Shown piece after piece: positions 8,946 through 16,719 of a stretch of 64,000 bases of DNA. The translations under genes and the position numbers were made by a program. Every line of letters starts with the position of its first letter. Position 1 is the stretch's first letter. The notes beneath the pieces were generated by a model, which did not search any database, was not told where the DNA came from, and saw only the letters and a list, made by a program, of their open reading frames with translations. Origin of the DNA: Phycisphaeraceae bacterium (lineage in GTDB: Bacteria > Planctomycetota > Phycisphaerae > Phycisphaerales > UBA1924); NCBI GenBank assembly GCA_020639235.1, contig JACKHC010000001.1, forward strand, positions 744,001 to 808,000, written 5' to 3'.

Positions 8946-9818
8946 TCAGCCCACTGTCGAGTCATCGGGAGCAAGGATCGTCCCGCGGATCTGCGTCATC
9001 CGCTCGATCACGTCCCGCATTGACAGAGGACGCTTGTTCGGATCGACCTCCACGCACTGCATGATCAACTCATTCAGCGCGTCGGGCACACGCGGGTTCA
9101 GCGCGTTCGCCGGCTTCGGGCGCTCAATGAACTGGTCATCTAGCCGCTCCACGAGCGACTCCCCCTTCGGAATCGCCGTCGGGATGTGGTGCTGCGTCAA
9201 CACCCAGTACATCGTCGCGCCGAGGTTGTAGATGTCCGTCTTGGGCGTGATCTCGCGCCGGTGCACCTGCTCCGGCGCAATGTAGTCGGGCGTCCCCTGG
9301 ATGCGCTCCTTGATCGTCCCGATCTTGCACGCCTGCCCGAGGTCGATGATGCGGATGTCCCCCGTCACCGTCATCACGATGTTGTTCGGCTTCATGTCCG
9401 CGTGCACGTACCCGACAGCGTGCAACTCCGCCATCGCCCGCGCCGTCTGGATCATGATGTCCAGCGCCTTCGTAAAGGTCTTGGGCGGCTGCCGCTCCAC
9501 CGAGATCCCGTCCACGTACTCCATCACCAGGAAGATCTCTTTGACCTTCAGGAACCCCGCCTTCCCCTTGATGAGCTTGTGGATCGAGCGGATGAGAGGC
9601 GACCTCACCTTCTGGGCAATCTCGAACTCCGAGGTCGCCTGATCCAGAAACCGCTGGTCCTTGTCCGAGTGCCGCTCAACATGCTTGAGCGCATAGATCT
9701 GCTTGGACTTCGGATCCTGAGCCAGATAGATGATCGAGGCCGCACCACGACCGATCTCGCCGAGGATGTTGTACCCAGCGAGCTTCGTACCCGGTTTGGC
9801 TGGCTCGTAGTGCTTCAC
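8946..9818 (-). CDS. Serine/threonine protein kinase (Hanks type)
   Basis: Soluble single-domain protein kinase of 290 residues. Kinase landmarks are the glycine loop GEIGRGAAS (20-28), the ATP lysine K45 in YALKHV, the catalytic loop HADMKPNN (139-146; HRD is replaced by HAD but the catalytic Asp141, Lys143 and Asn146 remain), the Mg-binding DLG (159-161, DFG variant) and GTPDYIAPE (175-183). The missing HRD arginine suggests a kinase that does not need activation-loop phosphorylation. There is no transmembrane or PASTA segment, so it acts in the cytosol. The start is GTG without an obvious Shine-Dalgarno. Substrate unknown. Confidence 0.92.
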   Translation of the reverse strand: MKHYEPAKPGTKLAGYNILGEIGRGAASIIYLAQDPKSKQIYALKHVERHSDKDQRFLDQATSEFEIAQKVRSPLIRSIHKLIKGKAGFLKVKEIFLVMEYVDGISVERQPPKTFTKALDIMIQTARAMAELHAVGYVHADMKPNNIVMTVTGDIRIIDLGQACKIGTIKERIQGTPDYIAPEQVHRREITPKTDIYNLGATMYWVLTQHHIPTAIPKGESLVERLDDQFIERPKPANALNPRVPDALNELIMQCVEVDPNKRPLSMRDVIERMTQIRGTILAPDDSTVG

Positions 9819-10023
9819 GGTCGGAGAGTGTTCGTATCGTCTTTCGGGTTGGTTCTCGTTTCGGTTTCACAAAAACCGATCCGGCGGGCTCGACCGGCCG
9901 CCGCCACGATCCCCGATGCGTCGCGGAGTATCGCGGTGATCTCCCGAAACTTCAACGCCGACACCGATCCGCGATGTCCCACGGGGCATATCCACAGACC
10001 CTGATCTGGTAGGGGGCACCCGC

Positions 10024-10794
10024 CTACGACCGCGACATCACCATGTCCAGCCGAGCCCGGAACGCCGCTTCCGGAAACAGCCGCCCGGGGCCCGCGCTCG
10101 GAGACACATCGCGGCTCAGGACCACATTCTCGCCGGGAATCCCGCACGCCTTGGTCAACTCGCCCACCAACTCCGCCAGCGCACCCAGCTGCGCATCGGT
10201 AAACGGCCGCCGATCCCCATCCCCCACCAGGCAGATCCCCAGATACTCCCGGTTGAACCGGTCCGCATCCACACCGCTCGTATGCGCCCCCGGCAGCTGA
10301 TCGGTCCACCGGTACCCGACCGCGATCTGGCCGTCCGGGCCACCCTTGCCGTTGGTCACCACAAAGTGGTACCCCAGCCCTCGGAGCCCCATGTCCTGGT
10401 GCTGCCGCGTCACCGACTCGGCCGATCCGACCGCCGACCCGGAATGATGAATCACGATCCCCTTCCACCGCCCGGGCTCGATCGTCCCCGCCAGATCAAG
10501 GATCTGGCTTACGCCCCGGTCAACCCCCGAAGTCGCCATCAGGGCGGGCCCGACGCCCGAGGCCGCAACCGGAGCACGGTCGAGCACCAGGAACAGGCCG
10601 CCGATCCCCGTCAGGGTCGCGCCCAGCGCGCCCCAGACGCGCTGGCGTCGAGATAACTTCGAGATCGGGCCGGCGCCCTGGGCATTGATGCGCATCGTCG
10701 TGCATTCCGTCGCGAGGCGTGCGTGCGAGTTCATCCGTGAGGCAATAGATGCATCGGGCAGCCGCACGAAATCGCTTTCGATTTCACGACCCAA
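10024..10794 (-). CDS. Amidase_2/PGRP-like protein with missing zinc ligands
   Basis: Homologous to N-acetylmuramoyl-L-alanine amidases of the T7-lysozyme/PGRP fold. In the frame as given, a membrane helix lies near 52-72 and the amidase-like domain near 110-245. It keeps IVIHHSG (His116/117), GLGYHFVV (Tyr142, His143), the DGQI.VGYRW strand and GICLVGDGDRRPFT. At the C-terminal metal site, where active enzymes have H-x-D ... C/D-PG, it has SRDVSPSAGPG: Ser227 replaces the second zinc His and Gly235 the third ligand. It may therefore bind peptidoglycan without cutting it, as non-catalytic PGRPs do. The first codon is TTG; ATGs at codons 21 and 34 are plausible alternatives. Gene neighbours do not narrow its role. 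Confidence 0.75.
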   Translation of the reverse strand: MGREIESDFVRLPDASIASRMNSHARLATECTTMRINAQGAGPISKLSRRQRVWGALGATLTGIGGLFLVLDRAPVAASGVGPALMATSGVDRGVSQILDLAGTIEPGRWKGIVIHHSGSAVGSAESVTRQHQDMGLRGLGYHFVVTNGKGGPDGQIAVGYRWTDQLPGAHTSGVDADRFNREYLGICLVGDGDRRPFTDAQLGALAELVGELTKACGIPGENVVLSRDVSPSAGPGRLFPEAAFRARLDMVMSRS

Positions 10795-10913
10795 TCGCTC
10801 GATGCGCCATCGTTGCGCTTCGACCGGAGTTTACCGGACGCGCGCAACCGCGTCGCCATCGAGCTCGCATTGTGGATGAAGCGACATCTGCGCGCCCGCG
10901 CACCCCCCGGCCA

Positions 10914-11144
10914 TCATCGCTTCTGCGACAATCGCCCCCGCAGATTCGGCTTGCGACGACCGAACTCGTCCTCGATGTACTGCGGCTCGTACTGCCCCCG
11001 CGCCACGTCGTACCGGTCGTATTGCGTCCGCTCATCCCGCGGAGACAGCAGCGCCTTCGAGCATCCGGCGCTCATCACAGCGCCGATCGCAAGCGCCCCC
11101 GCACACACACAGCACCGAATCTTCCCTGACTCGCTTCGTCTCAT
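10914..11144 (-). CDS. Small predicted lipoprotein
   Basis: No family recognised. The 76 residues begin with a basic n-region and a hydrophobic core ending in the lipobox VMSAGC (Cys at 28), so export and lipidation are predicted. The mature part is short, charged and tyrosine-rich (DERTQYDRYDVARGQYEPQY), with no conserved fold visible. The ATG is the only start that gives a sensible signal peptide. It lies directly downstream of a strong hairpin plus T-run, leaving no room for a Shine-Dalgarno, which makes its expression odd. An in-frame GTG 30 codons upstream exists. Confidence 0.5.
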   Translation of the reverse strand: MRRSESGKIRCCVCAGALAIGAVMSAGCSKALLSPRDERTQYDRYDVARGQYEPQYIEDEFGRRKPNLRGRLSQKR

Positions 11145-11147
11145 CGC

Positions 11148-11183
11148 AAAAAGAATACAGCCCCGAGGTCGGCTCGGGGCTGT
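11148..11183 (-). terminator. Rho-independent terminator or attenuator
   Basis: An 11-base perfect inverted repeat (ACAGCCCCGAG, loop GTCGG, CTCGGGGCTGT) is followed on the minus strand by ATTCTTTTT. It lies 134 bases after the stop of the coiled-coil lipoprotein gene, as its terminator, and only 3 bases of U-tract away from the ATG of the small lipoprotein. Confidence 0.8.
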
Positions 11184-11317
11184 GCACTGCAAATCGGTCA
11201 CAAGAGAGGGAGAGGAGGAGAGTTTCAGTTCCACCGGTAGTACGACCAGCCCACGCCGGTGTTCGCCCCCCGAATCGGAATCCGCAAAAATCCGCGACGC
11301 CCCAGAAAACCGCCCGC

Positions 11318-11995
11318 TCAGGGCGTTCTGGCGGGGTTCACCGTCTCCTGGACCGAGTGAACCCGCCCCGTCACGGCGTCCCGGAACTCCGCCCCCAGCA
11401 GAATCGACCCCGACAGCGACCCCACCGCCACCGGCCGCATCGGGATCTCAACCGTGTAGTGCGTGCCCAGCGGACTCGATCGATACGACTCACGAAGGTC
11501 CATCGGGTGCAGCACCGCCGTCCCGAGCGTCACCGGCGCCTCGGCCGACCCCGGCGGCGGCACAAGCGTCGCGCTCGCCGTCATCCGGCCCGCGATCTGC
11601 ACGAACCGCTGCCGCCCATCAAAAGGCCTGATGTAGATATCCACCCGGTCCCAGTACCCGTCGTCGTTCGAGTCCACAGGCCCCGAGAGCCGGCCGATCG
11701 TCAGCCCCGCGCACCGAGGCAGCGAAGCCACAACATCCGCCGCCGGCTCACCACCCGCACCCTCGAAGGTCTTGCTCAACTCCCCAACCTTCGCCGCCAG
11801 TTCGTTCCGCTCCGCCTCGAGCGTCGCGATCCGACCCTCCGCCTCCGTCAGCCGCCGGCGCAGCTCATCATTCTCGTTGTCAAAGTCCTTGGGGCCGCTC
11901 CGGCACGAGGCGCCCACGCCCATCGCGCACAACAACACGCCAAAGGCCAGCACGCGAGTCGGGCGCACGAGTGACGAGCTCCTCTGATCGCTCAT
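11318..11995 (-). CDS. Predicted lipoprotein with N-terminal coiled coil
   Basis: No named family. The 225-residue protein has a signal peptide ending in the lipobox GVGASC (Cys31), then a heptad-rich segment (about 40-75, ENDELRRRLTEAEGRIATLE...) likely to form a coiled coil, then a beta-rich C-terminal domain. That domain contains DSNDDGYWDRVDIYI, a Ca-loop-like Asp/Asn run. It lies 18 bases downstream of clpP in the same direction and may be transcribed from the clpP promoter. A strong terminator hairpin follows 134 bases later. Confidence 0.7.
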   Translation of the reverse strand: MSDQRSSSLVRPTRVLAFGVLLCAMGVGASCRSGPKDFDNENDELRRRLTEAEGRIATLEAERNELAAKVGELSKTFEGAGGEPAADVVASLPRCAGLTIGRLSGPVDSNDDGYWDRVDIYIRPFDGRQRFVQIAGRMTASATLVPPPGSAEAPVTLGTAVLHPMDLRESYRSSPLGTHYTVEIPMRPVAVGSLSGSILLGAEFRDAVTGRVHSVQETVNPARTP

Positions 11996-12013
11996 ACCCG
12001 CATTGTAGGCCGA

Positions 12014-12625
12014 TCAGGCGTCCTTGCCGGTCCGGGGCATCGACCGCAGCACCGAGTCCACCAGCCCGTATTCCACCATCTCGCCGTCGTCGAGCCACTT
12101 GTTCCGGTCGCAGTCCTTGATGATCTGCTCCACCTTCTGGCCCGTCGCATCGGCATAGATCTTGTACAGGCGATCCCGAAGACGCAGCATCTCCCGCGCC
12201 TCGATCTCCAGGTCCGTCGCCTGACCTTCCATCACACCCGAGAGCAGCGGCTGGTGCATCAGGTTCCGCGCATTGTGCAGCGTATACCGCTTGCCCTTCG
12301 TACCCGAGCACGCGATCACCGAACCCATCGACGCCGCCTGCCCCACGATGTAGGTGCAGATGTCCGGCTTCACAAAGTTCATCGTGTCCACGATGCCCAG
12401 CCCCGCCGTCACCGACCCGCCCGGGGAGTTCACATAGATGTGAATGTCCGACTCAGGATTCTCATTCGCCAGGAACAGAATCTGTGCCGTCACCAGGTTG
12501 GCCAGCTCATCGTTGATCCCGCCGCCGATGAACACGATGCGGTCCTTCAGCAATCGGGAATAGATGTCGTAGGAGCGCTCGCCGCGCCCGGTGTTCTCAA
12601 CGACAATCGGAACCAGGTATGACAT
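12014..12625 (-). CDS. clpP: ATP-dependent Clp protease proteolytic subunit (second copy)
   Basis: Serine peptidase forming the 14-subunit barrel that degrades substrates unfolded by ClpA/ClpX. The 203 residues carry the family signatures: VNSPGGSVTAGLGIVDTM, the nucleophile Ser99 in GQAASMGS, His124 in NLMHQPL and Asp173 in DCDRNKW. It is the downstream member of a tandem clpP pair separated by 59 bases. The two copies differ at many positions, so this is an old duplication that probably yields a mixed or two-ring complex. No clpX is adjacent in this window. Confidence 0.95.
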   Translation of the reverse strand: MSYLVPIVVENTGRGERSYDIYSRLLKDRIVFIGGGINDELANLVTAQILFLANENPESDIHIYVNSPGGSVTAGLGIVDTMNFVKPDICTYIVGQAASMGSVIACSGTKGKRYTLHNARNLMHQPLLSGVMEGQATDLEIEAREMLRLRDRLYKIYADATGQKVEQIIKDCDRNKWLDDGEMVEYGLVDSVLRSMPRTGKDA

Positions 12626-12684
12626 GTTCGGGTCGTCCGTGTGGGGTGTGTAAGTAGAAAGTCTCAGCAGCCGTCGCCCTGCGC

Positions 12685-13254
12685 TTACTTCTTCTCTGCG
12701 GGTTCGAGAATCTCATCGACAAGCCCGTACTCCTTCGCCTCACCGGCGTTGAAGTACTTGTCGCGCTCGCCGTCCTCGCGGACCGTCGCGTCGGGCTGCC
12801 CCGTGTGCCGCGCCAGAATGCTCACGAGCAGGTTCTTGGCGCGGATGATCTGCTCCGCCTGAATCTGGATGTCCGCCGTCTGACCGTACACGCCGCCGTA
12901 CGGCTGATGGATCATCACCTTCGCGTGCGGCAGCATGTACCGCTTGCCCTTCTCGCCCGCCGCCAGCAGCAACGAAGCGCCCGAGTACGCGCGCCCGATG
13001 CAGTAGGTCGCGACCTTCGACCCCAGCGAACGCATCGTGTCGTAAATCGCAAGCGTGTCGTCAACCGCCCCGCCGGGGGAGTTGATGTAGAAGTTGATGT
13101 CCGTCCCGCGCTTCTGGTTGTCCAGATAGAACATCTGCATCATCAGCCGCGCCGCCGACGCCTGGTTGATCTCCCCGAACAGGAAGATCACCCGGTTCTC
13201 GAGCAACAGCTCGTCAATCGTCATCTCACGGGTCCGCTGGTACTGGATCGACAT
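12685..13254 (-). CDS. clpP: ATP-dependent Clp protease proteolytic subunit (first copy)
   Basis: The upstream partner of the tandem clpP pair. The catalytic triad is present: Ser91 in GRAYSGASLLLAAG, where canonical ClpP has GQAASMG, His116 in VMIHQPYGG and Asp165 in GERDKYF. The NSPGGAVDDTLAIYDTM strand-turn is intact. The AYSGA nucleophile context and missing residues in the handle suggest a specialised second subunit, like ClpP1/ClpP2 or ClpR arrangements in other phyla, but here still with a full triad. The ATG at MSIQYQ is used; the frame extends nine codons to a GTG, and I cannot exclude that start. Confidence 0.92.
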   Translation of the reverse strand: MSIQYQRTREMTIDELLLENRVIFLFGEINQASAARLMMQMFYLDNQKRGTDINFYINSPGGAVDDTLAIYDTMRSLGSKVATYCIGRAYSGASLLLAAGEKGKRYMLPHAKVMIHQPYGGVYGQTADIQIQAEQIIRAKNLLVSILARHTGQPDATVREDGERDKYFNAGEAKEYGLVDEILEPAEKK

Positions 13255-13534
13255 AAAGTTCGGCCCCTGATTGGGTGTCAACAGTCAAAGTCACTCGGTC
13301 CGGGCCGATCATAGGCGGCGCGAACCCGCGAAGGGCGATATCGGCCTTCCACGCCCCCCGTCTGAGAGAACCGCACCGGATTCCCGAATGATCCACCCGG
13401 ATCAGAGCCCCCGCCGCACCCCGCAGCAGGCACCCGGACCCCGCTTTGGCGAGCCCGCCGATGCCCTGTAGGATTCGCCCCTTCCCCCTCTCGCGCCGCC
13501 GCCTCGCCGGTGGACAACCCCCGGAGCCAGTTCG

Positions 13535-14314
13535 TTGCCCACCGCGGTCATCTCCGACATCCACGCCAACGCCGAGGCCCTCCGCGCCGTCCTCGCCGAT
13601 ATCGACGCCAAGGGCATCGACCGAATCATCTGCCTGGGCGATGTCATCGGCTACGGCCCCGAGCCCCTCGAGTGCGTCGATCTCATCGCCGAACGCTGCG
13701 ACTGGTCCCTCATGGGCAACCACGACTTCGCCGTCCTCTACGAGCCCACCAACTTCAACCCCGGCGCCGAGCAGGCCGCCTACTGGACCCGCGCCCAGTT
13801 CGACGCCGAGACCGACACCGACAAGAAAGCCCGGCGCTACCGCTTCCTCGGGCAGATGCGCGTCCGCGTCGTCGATGAACAGAGCGAGGCCGGCTTCCCC
13901 TTGCTCGCCGTCCACGGCTCACCCCGCCGGCCCATCAACGAATACATCTTCGCAGACGATGTCCTCAGCGCGACCGACAAGATGGCCTCCATCTTCGCGC
14001 AGGTCGATCGCGCCGCCATCTGCGGCCACACCCATGTCCCCGGCGTCTTCACCGACGAGCCCGACTTCTACCGCCCCGACGAAGTGGGCGAAGGCGCCAC
14101 CTACAAGTTCATCGAGTCGGAAAAAGTCATCGTCAATGTCGGGTCCGTCGGGCAGCCGCGCGACCACGACCCCCGCGCCTCCTACGCCGTACTCCAATCC
14201 GGCTCCATCCAGTTCCACCGCGTCGAATACGATGTCGCCGCCACAGCGCAGAAGATCCGTGCCATCCCCGAACTGACCGACTGGCTCGCCGAACGCTTGT
14301 TCGAAGGGCGTTGA
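13535..14314 (+). CDS. Metallophosphoesterase (YfcE/ApaH-like calcineurin fold)
   Basis: Cytosolic dimetal phosphoesterase of 259 residues. All five metal-binding motifs are visible: SDIHAN (7-12), GDVIGYGP (35-42), GNHD (61-64), HGSPRRP (around 129) and GHTHVP (around 168). The GYGP variant is typical of the diadenosine-tetraphosphatase/phosphodiesterase-like group in planctomycetes, but the true substrate is not predictable. The start is TTG, supported by CCGGAG about 8 bases upstream and by the frame beginning right at the first beta strand (PTAVISDIHAN). The gene is divergent from clpP and precedes yidC by 58 bases. Confidence 0.9.
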   Translation: MPTAVISDIHANAEALRAVLADIDAKGIDRIICLGDVIGYGPEPLECVDLIAERCDWSLMGNHDFAVLYEPTNFNPGAEQAAYWTRAQFDAETDTDKKARRYRFLGQMRVRVVDEQSEAGFPLLAVHGSPRRPINEYIFADDVLSATDKMASIFAQVDRAAICGHTHVPGVFTDEPDFYRPDEVGEGATYKFIESEKVIVNVGSVGQPRDHDPRASYAVLQSGSIQFHRVEYDVAATAQKIRAIPELTDWLAERLFEGR

Positions 14315-14372
14315 TTATCCAACGCCGACGCCACAGCGCACGCGACGCCTCGACAGGATTGAATAACCGACC

Positions 14373-16640
14373 ATGCCCGCCGAAAAGAACATGACGCTCC
14401 GCGTCGTCGTCCCGATCATCGTCACCATCGCCGCCGTCGCCGTCGGCATCGCCTTCTTCATCAACGCCACCGGCCAGGGCTCGGGCGCATCCTCCAACAA
14501 ACCCGCCGACGCCCAGCCCGCCGCCACCCCCGCCGACGAGCAATCCAAAGACGACGCCAACGCCGATCAGCCCACCGACTCCGGCACCCAGCCCGACGCG
14601 CCGCCGAACCCCGCGCCGACCGAACCCGTGCGCGACGATCAACCCGCCATCGAGCCCGCCGAGAAACCCGCATCAACCGCGCCCATCGCCGCGCTCCACG
14701 CGCGCCCCGTCCCCATCCAGGACGAAACCCTCGTGCTCGGCTCCCTCGACGAAACCTCGCCCTACCGCCTCCGCGTCGAACTTACCACCATCGGCGCCGG
14801 CATCCAGCGCATCGAGTCCTCCCGCTACTACAAAACCATCCGGCACAAAGACCACTACCTCATCCAGCAGCGCCAGAACTCCGCCGACGGCTCCCGCGCC
14901 GCCATCCCCATGTCCGTCACCGGCATGATGGTCAACGGCCAGTGGGTCCCCCTCTTCAACACCGACACCCCCGAAGCCACCCGACTCTGGCGCATCGCCT
15001 CGCAGACCGACACACGCATCGCCTTCGAAGCGATCATCGAGAACGAGTCCAACGATCCCGTCATGCGCCTCGTGCGTCAGTTCACGCTCAGCGAGGGCTC
15101 GTTCGACCTGCGCATCGATCTCCTGGCCGAGAATCTCACCGACGCCCCCCTCGAACTCTCCTTAATCCAGACAGGCCCCGTCGCACTCCCCGAAGACCGA
15201 GGCGGCTACCGCATCCCCCTCGAGCGCGTCCGCTTCGGCGCGCTCCTCGATCCCAAGCGCGATCCATCGCGCGAGATCGTCGAGGGCGACCGCAAACTCC
15301 TCTCCATGTCCAAAGCGCTCACCATGAGCGAACCCAAGTTCGATAAGCAGGGCAACCCGCTCCCGCCCGAAACCGTCTGGCCCAATGCCAACATCTACGA
15401 CGGCTTCTCCGATCTCGTCTGGCTCGCACAATCCTCGCGCTACTTCAGCGCCATCGCCCACGCGATGCCCGAGGAAGGCCAGGACAAGGCGCTCTGGGCC
15501 ACCGCAAGGGTCTACCCGAAATCGCTGGTCTTCTACCGCACCGACAGCAAGGGCCGCTCGATCGCCTACCCCGATGCCCTCCACCTCGAGATGCAGTCAC
15601 GCGCGCTCACGGCCGAGCCGGGCCAAACCCTAAACCTCCCCATGGGCTTCTACGCCGGCCCCACCTCCGAACGCTACCTCGCCGGCTCCGAGAACCCCGT
15701 CTACGCGCGCACCGCGATGGACTCCATCGTCATCTACCAGCTCTCCTTCGGCCTCTGCGCCATGTGCACCTTCCAGTGGCTCGCGGACCTCCTCCACGCG
15801 TTCCTCAGCATCCTCCACAAGTATGTCGTCTTCGATTGGGCGCTGGCCATCATGGTCCTCGTCGTCTGCGTGCGCACCATCCTCCACCCCATCACCAAGA
15901 AGTCGCAGATCTCCATGATGCGCTTCTCCAAACAGATGCAGGCCCTCGCCCCCAAGCAGAAAGCCATCCAGGAGAAGTACAAGGACGACCGCGTCAAAAT
16001 GCAACAGGAAATGACCCGGCTCATGCGCGAGGAGGGCGTCAACTACGCCGGCATGCTCGGGTGCATCCCCATGTTCCTCCAGACGCCCGTCTGGATCGCG
16101 CTCTACGCGATGCTCTACACCGTCTTCGAACTCCGCCACGAGCCCGCCTTCTTCGGCGCCGTGCAGGCCGTCTTCCCCAACTGGTCCTTCCTGGGCGACC
16201 TCTCCGTCGGCGATCACTTCATCGACTTCGGCCACTCGCTCTTCACCGTCCCCATGATGGGCGACATCACCGGCATCAATATCCTCCCCGTCCTCCTCGG
16301 CGTCGTCTTCTACATGCAGCAGAAGTACATGACCCCGCCCCCATCAGCCCAACTCACGCCCGAGCAGCAGTCCCAGCAGAAGATGATGAAGATCATGATG
16401 ATCGTCATGTTCCCCGTCTTCATGTACAACGCGCCCGCGGCACTCGCCATCTACTTCATCACCAACTCAACGCTCGGAATCCTCGAGAGCCGCTACATCC
16501 GCTCGCATGTCGATCAGGATGCGCTCGTCCCCGACAAGCCCAAGCACGCCGGCCTCGGACGCAAAAAGGTCGCCAACAAGGCACGCTCGCCCTTCCAGCG
16601 AACCGAAGAACCACGCAAGCGCTACAAAGACCGCCAGTAG
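14373..16640 (+). CDS. yidC: Membrane protein insertase YidC
   Basis: Inserts and folds inner-membrane proteins, alone or with Sec. The 755 residues are long, as in Gram-negative-type YidC: an N-terminal helix (8-31), a Pro/Ala/Asp linker, a large periplasmic beta domain, then the conserved 60KD_IMP domain in the last 300 residues. That part has a helix FDWALAIMVLVVCVRTIL, the cytosolic coiled region KQMQALAPKQKAIQEKYKDD, the MLGCIPMFLQTPVWIALY helix and a terminal LAIYFITNSTLGILE helix. The Arg within VCVRTILHP corresponds to the essential groove arginine. A basic C-tail (KPKHAGLGRKK) may touch ribosomes. mnmE follows 80 bases later, an arrangement common across bacteria. Confidence 0.96.
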   Translation: MPAEKNMTLRVVVPIIVTIAAVAVGIAFFINATGQGSGASSNKPADAQPAATPADEQSKDDANADQPTDSGTQPDAPPNPAPTEPVRDDQPAIEPAEKPASTAPIAALHARPVPIQDETLVLGSLDETSPYRLRVELTTIGAGIQRIESSRYYKTIRHKDHYLIQQRQNSADGSRAAIPMSVTGMMVNGQWVPLFNTDTPEATRLWRIASQTDTRIAFEAIIENESNDPVMRLVRQFTLSEGSFDLRIDLLAENLTDAPLELSLIQTGPVALPEDRGGYRIPLERVRFGALLDPKRDPSREIVEGDRKLLSMSKALTMSEPKFDKQGNPLPPETVWPNANIYDGFSDLVWLAQSSRYFSAIAHAMPEEGQDKALWATARVYPKSLVFYRTDSKGRSIAYPDALHLEMQSRALTAEPGQTLNLPMGFYAGPTSERYLAGSENPVYARTAMDSIVIYQLSFGLCAMCTFQWLADLLHAFLSILHKYVVFDWALAIMVLVVCVRTILHPITKKSQISMMRFSKQMQALAPKQKAIQEKYKDDRVKMQQEMTRLMREEGVNYAGMLGCIPMFLQTPVWIALYAMLYTVFELRHEPAFFGAVQAVFPNWSFLGDLSVGDHFIDFGHSLFTVPMMGDITGINILPVLLGVVFYMQQKYMTPPPSAQLTPEQQSQQKMMKIMMIVMFPVFMYNAPAALAIYFITNSTLGILESRYIRSHVDQDALVPDKPKHAGLGRKKVANKARSPFQRTEEPRKRYKDRQ

Positions 16641-16690
16641 CGCGAGACCCGTCCACACAACAGCTCACCCTCTGATCGAACACGATCCGA

Positions 16691-16719
16691 GCTTTGTGCT
16701 TTGTATTTTGTGCTCTTCC
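16691..16719. repeat. CTCTGTG-type short dispersed repeat, copy 2
   Basis: The stretch just before the mnmE ATG reads as three imperfect CTTTGTG-like units ending TGTGCTCTT, resembling the copies after glyA and after dnaN. It occupies the place where a Shine-Dalgarno for mnmE would be expected, and none is visible. Confidence 0.4.
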
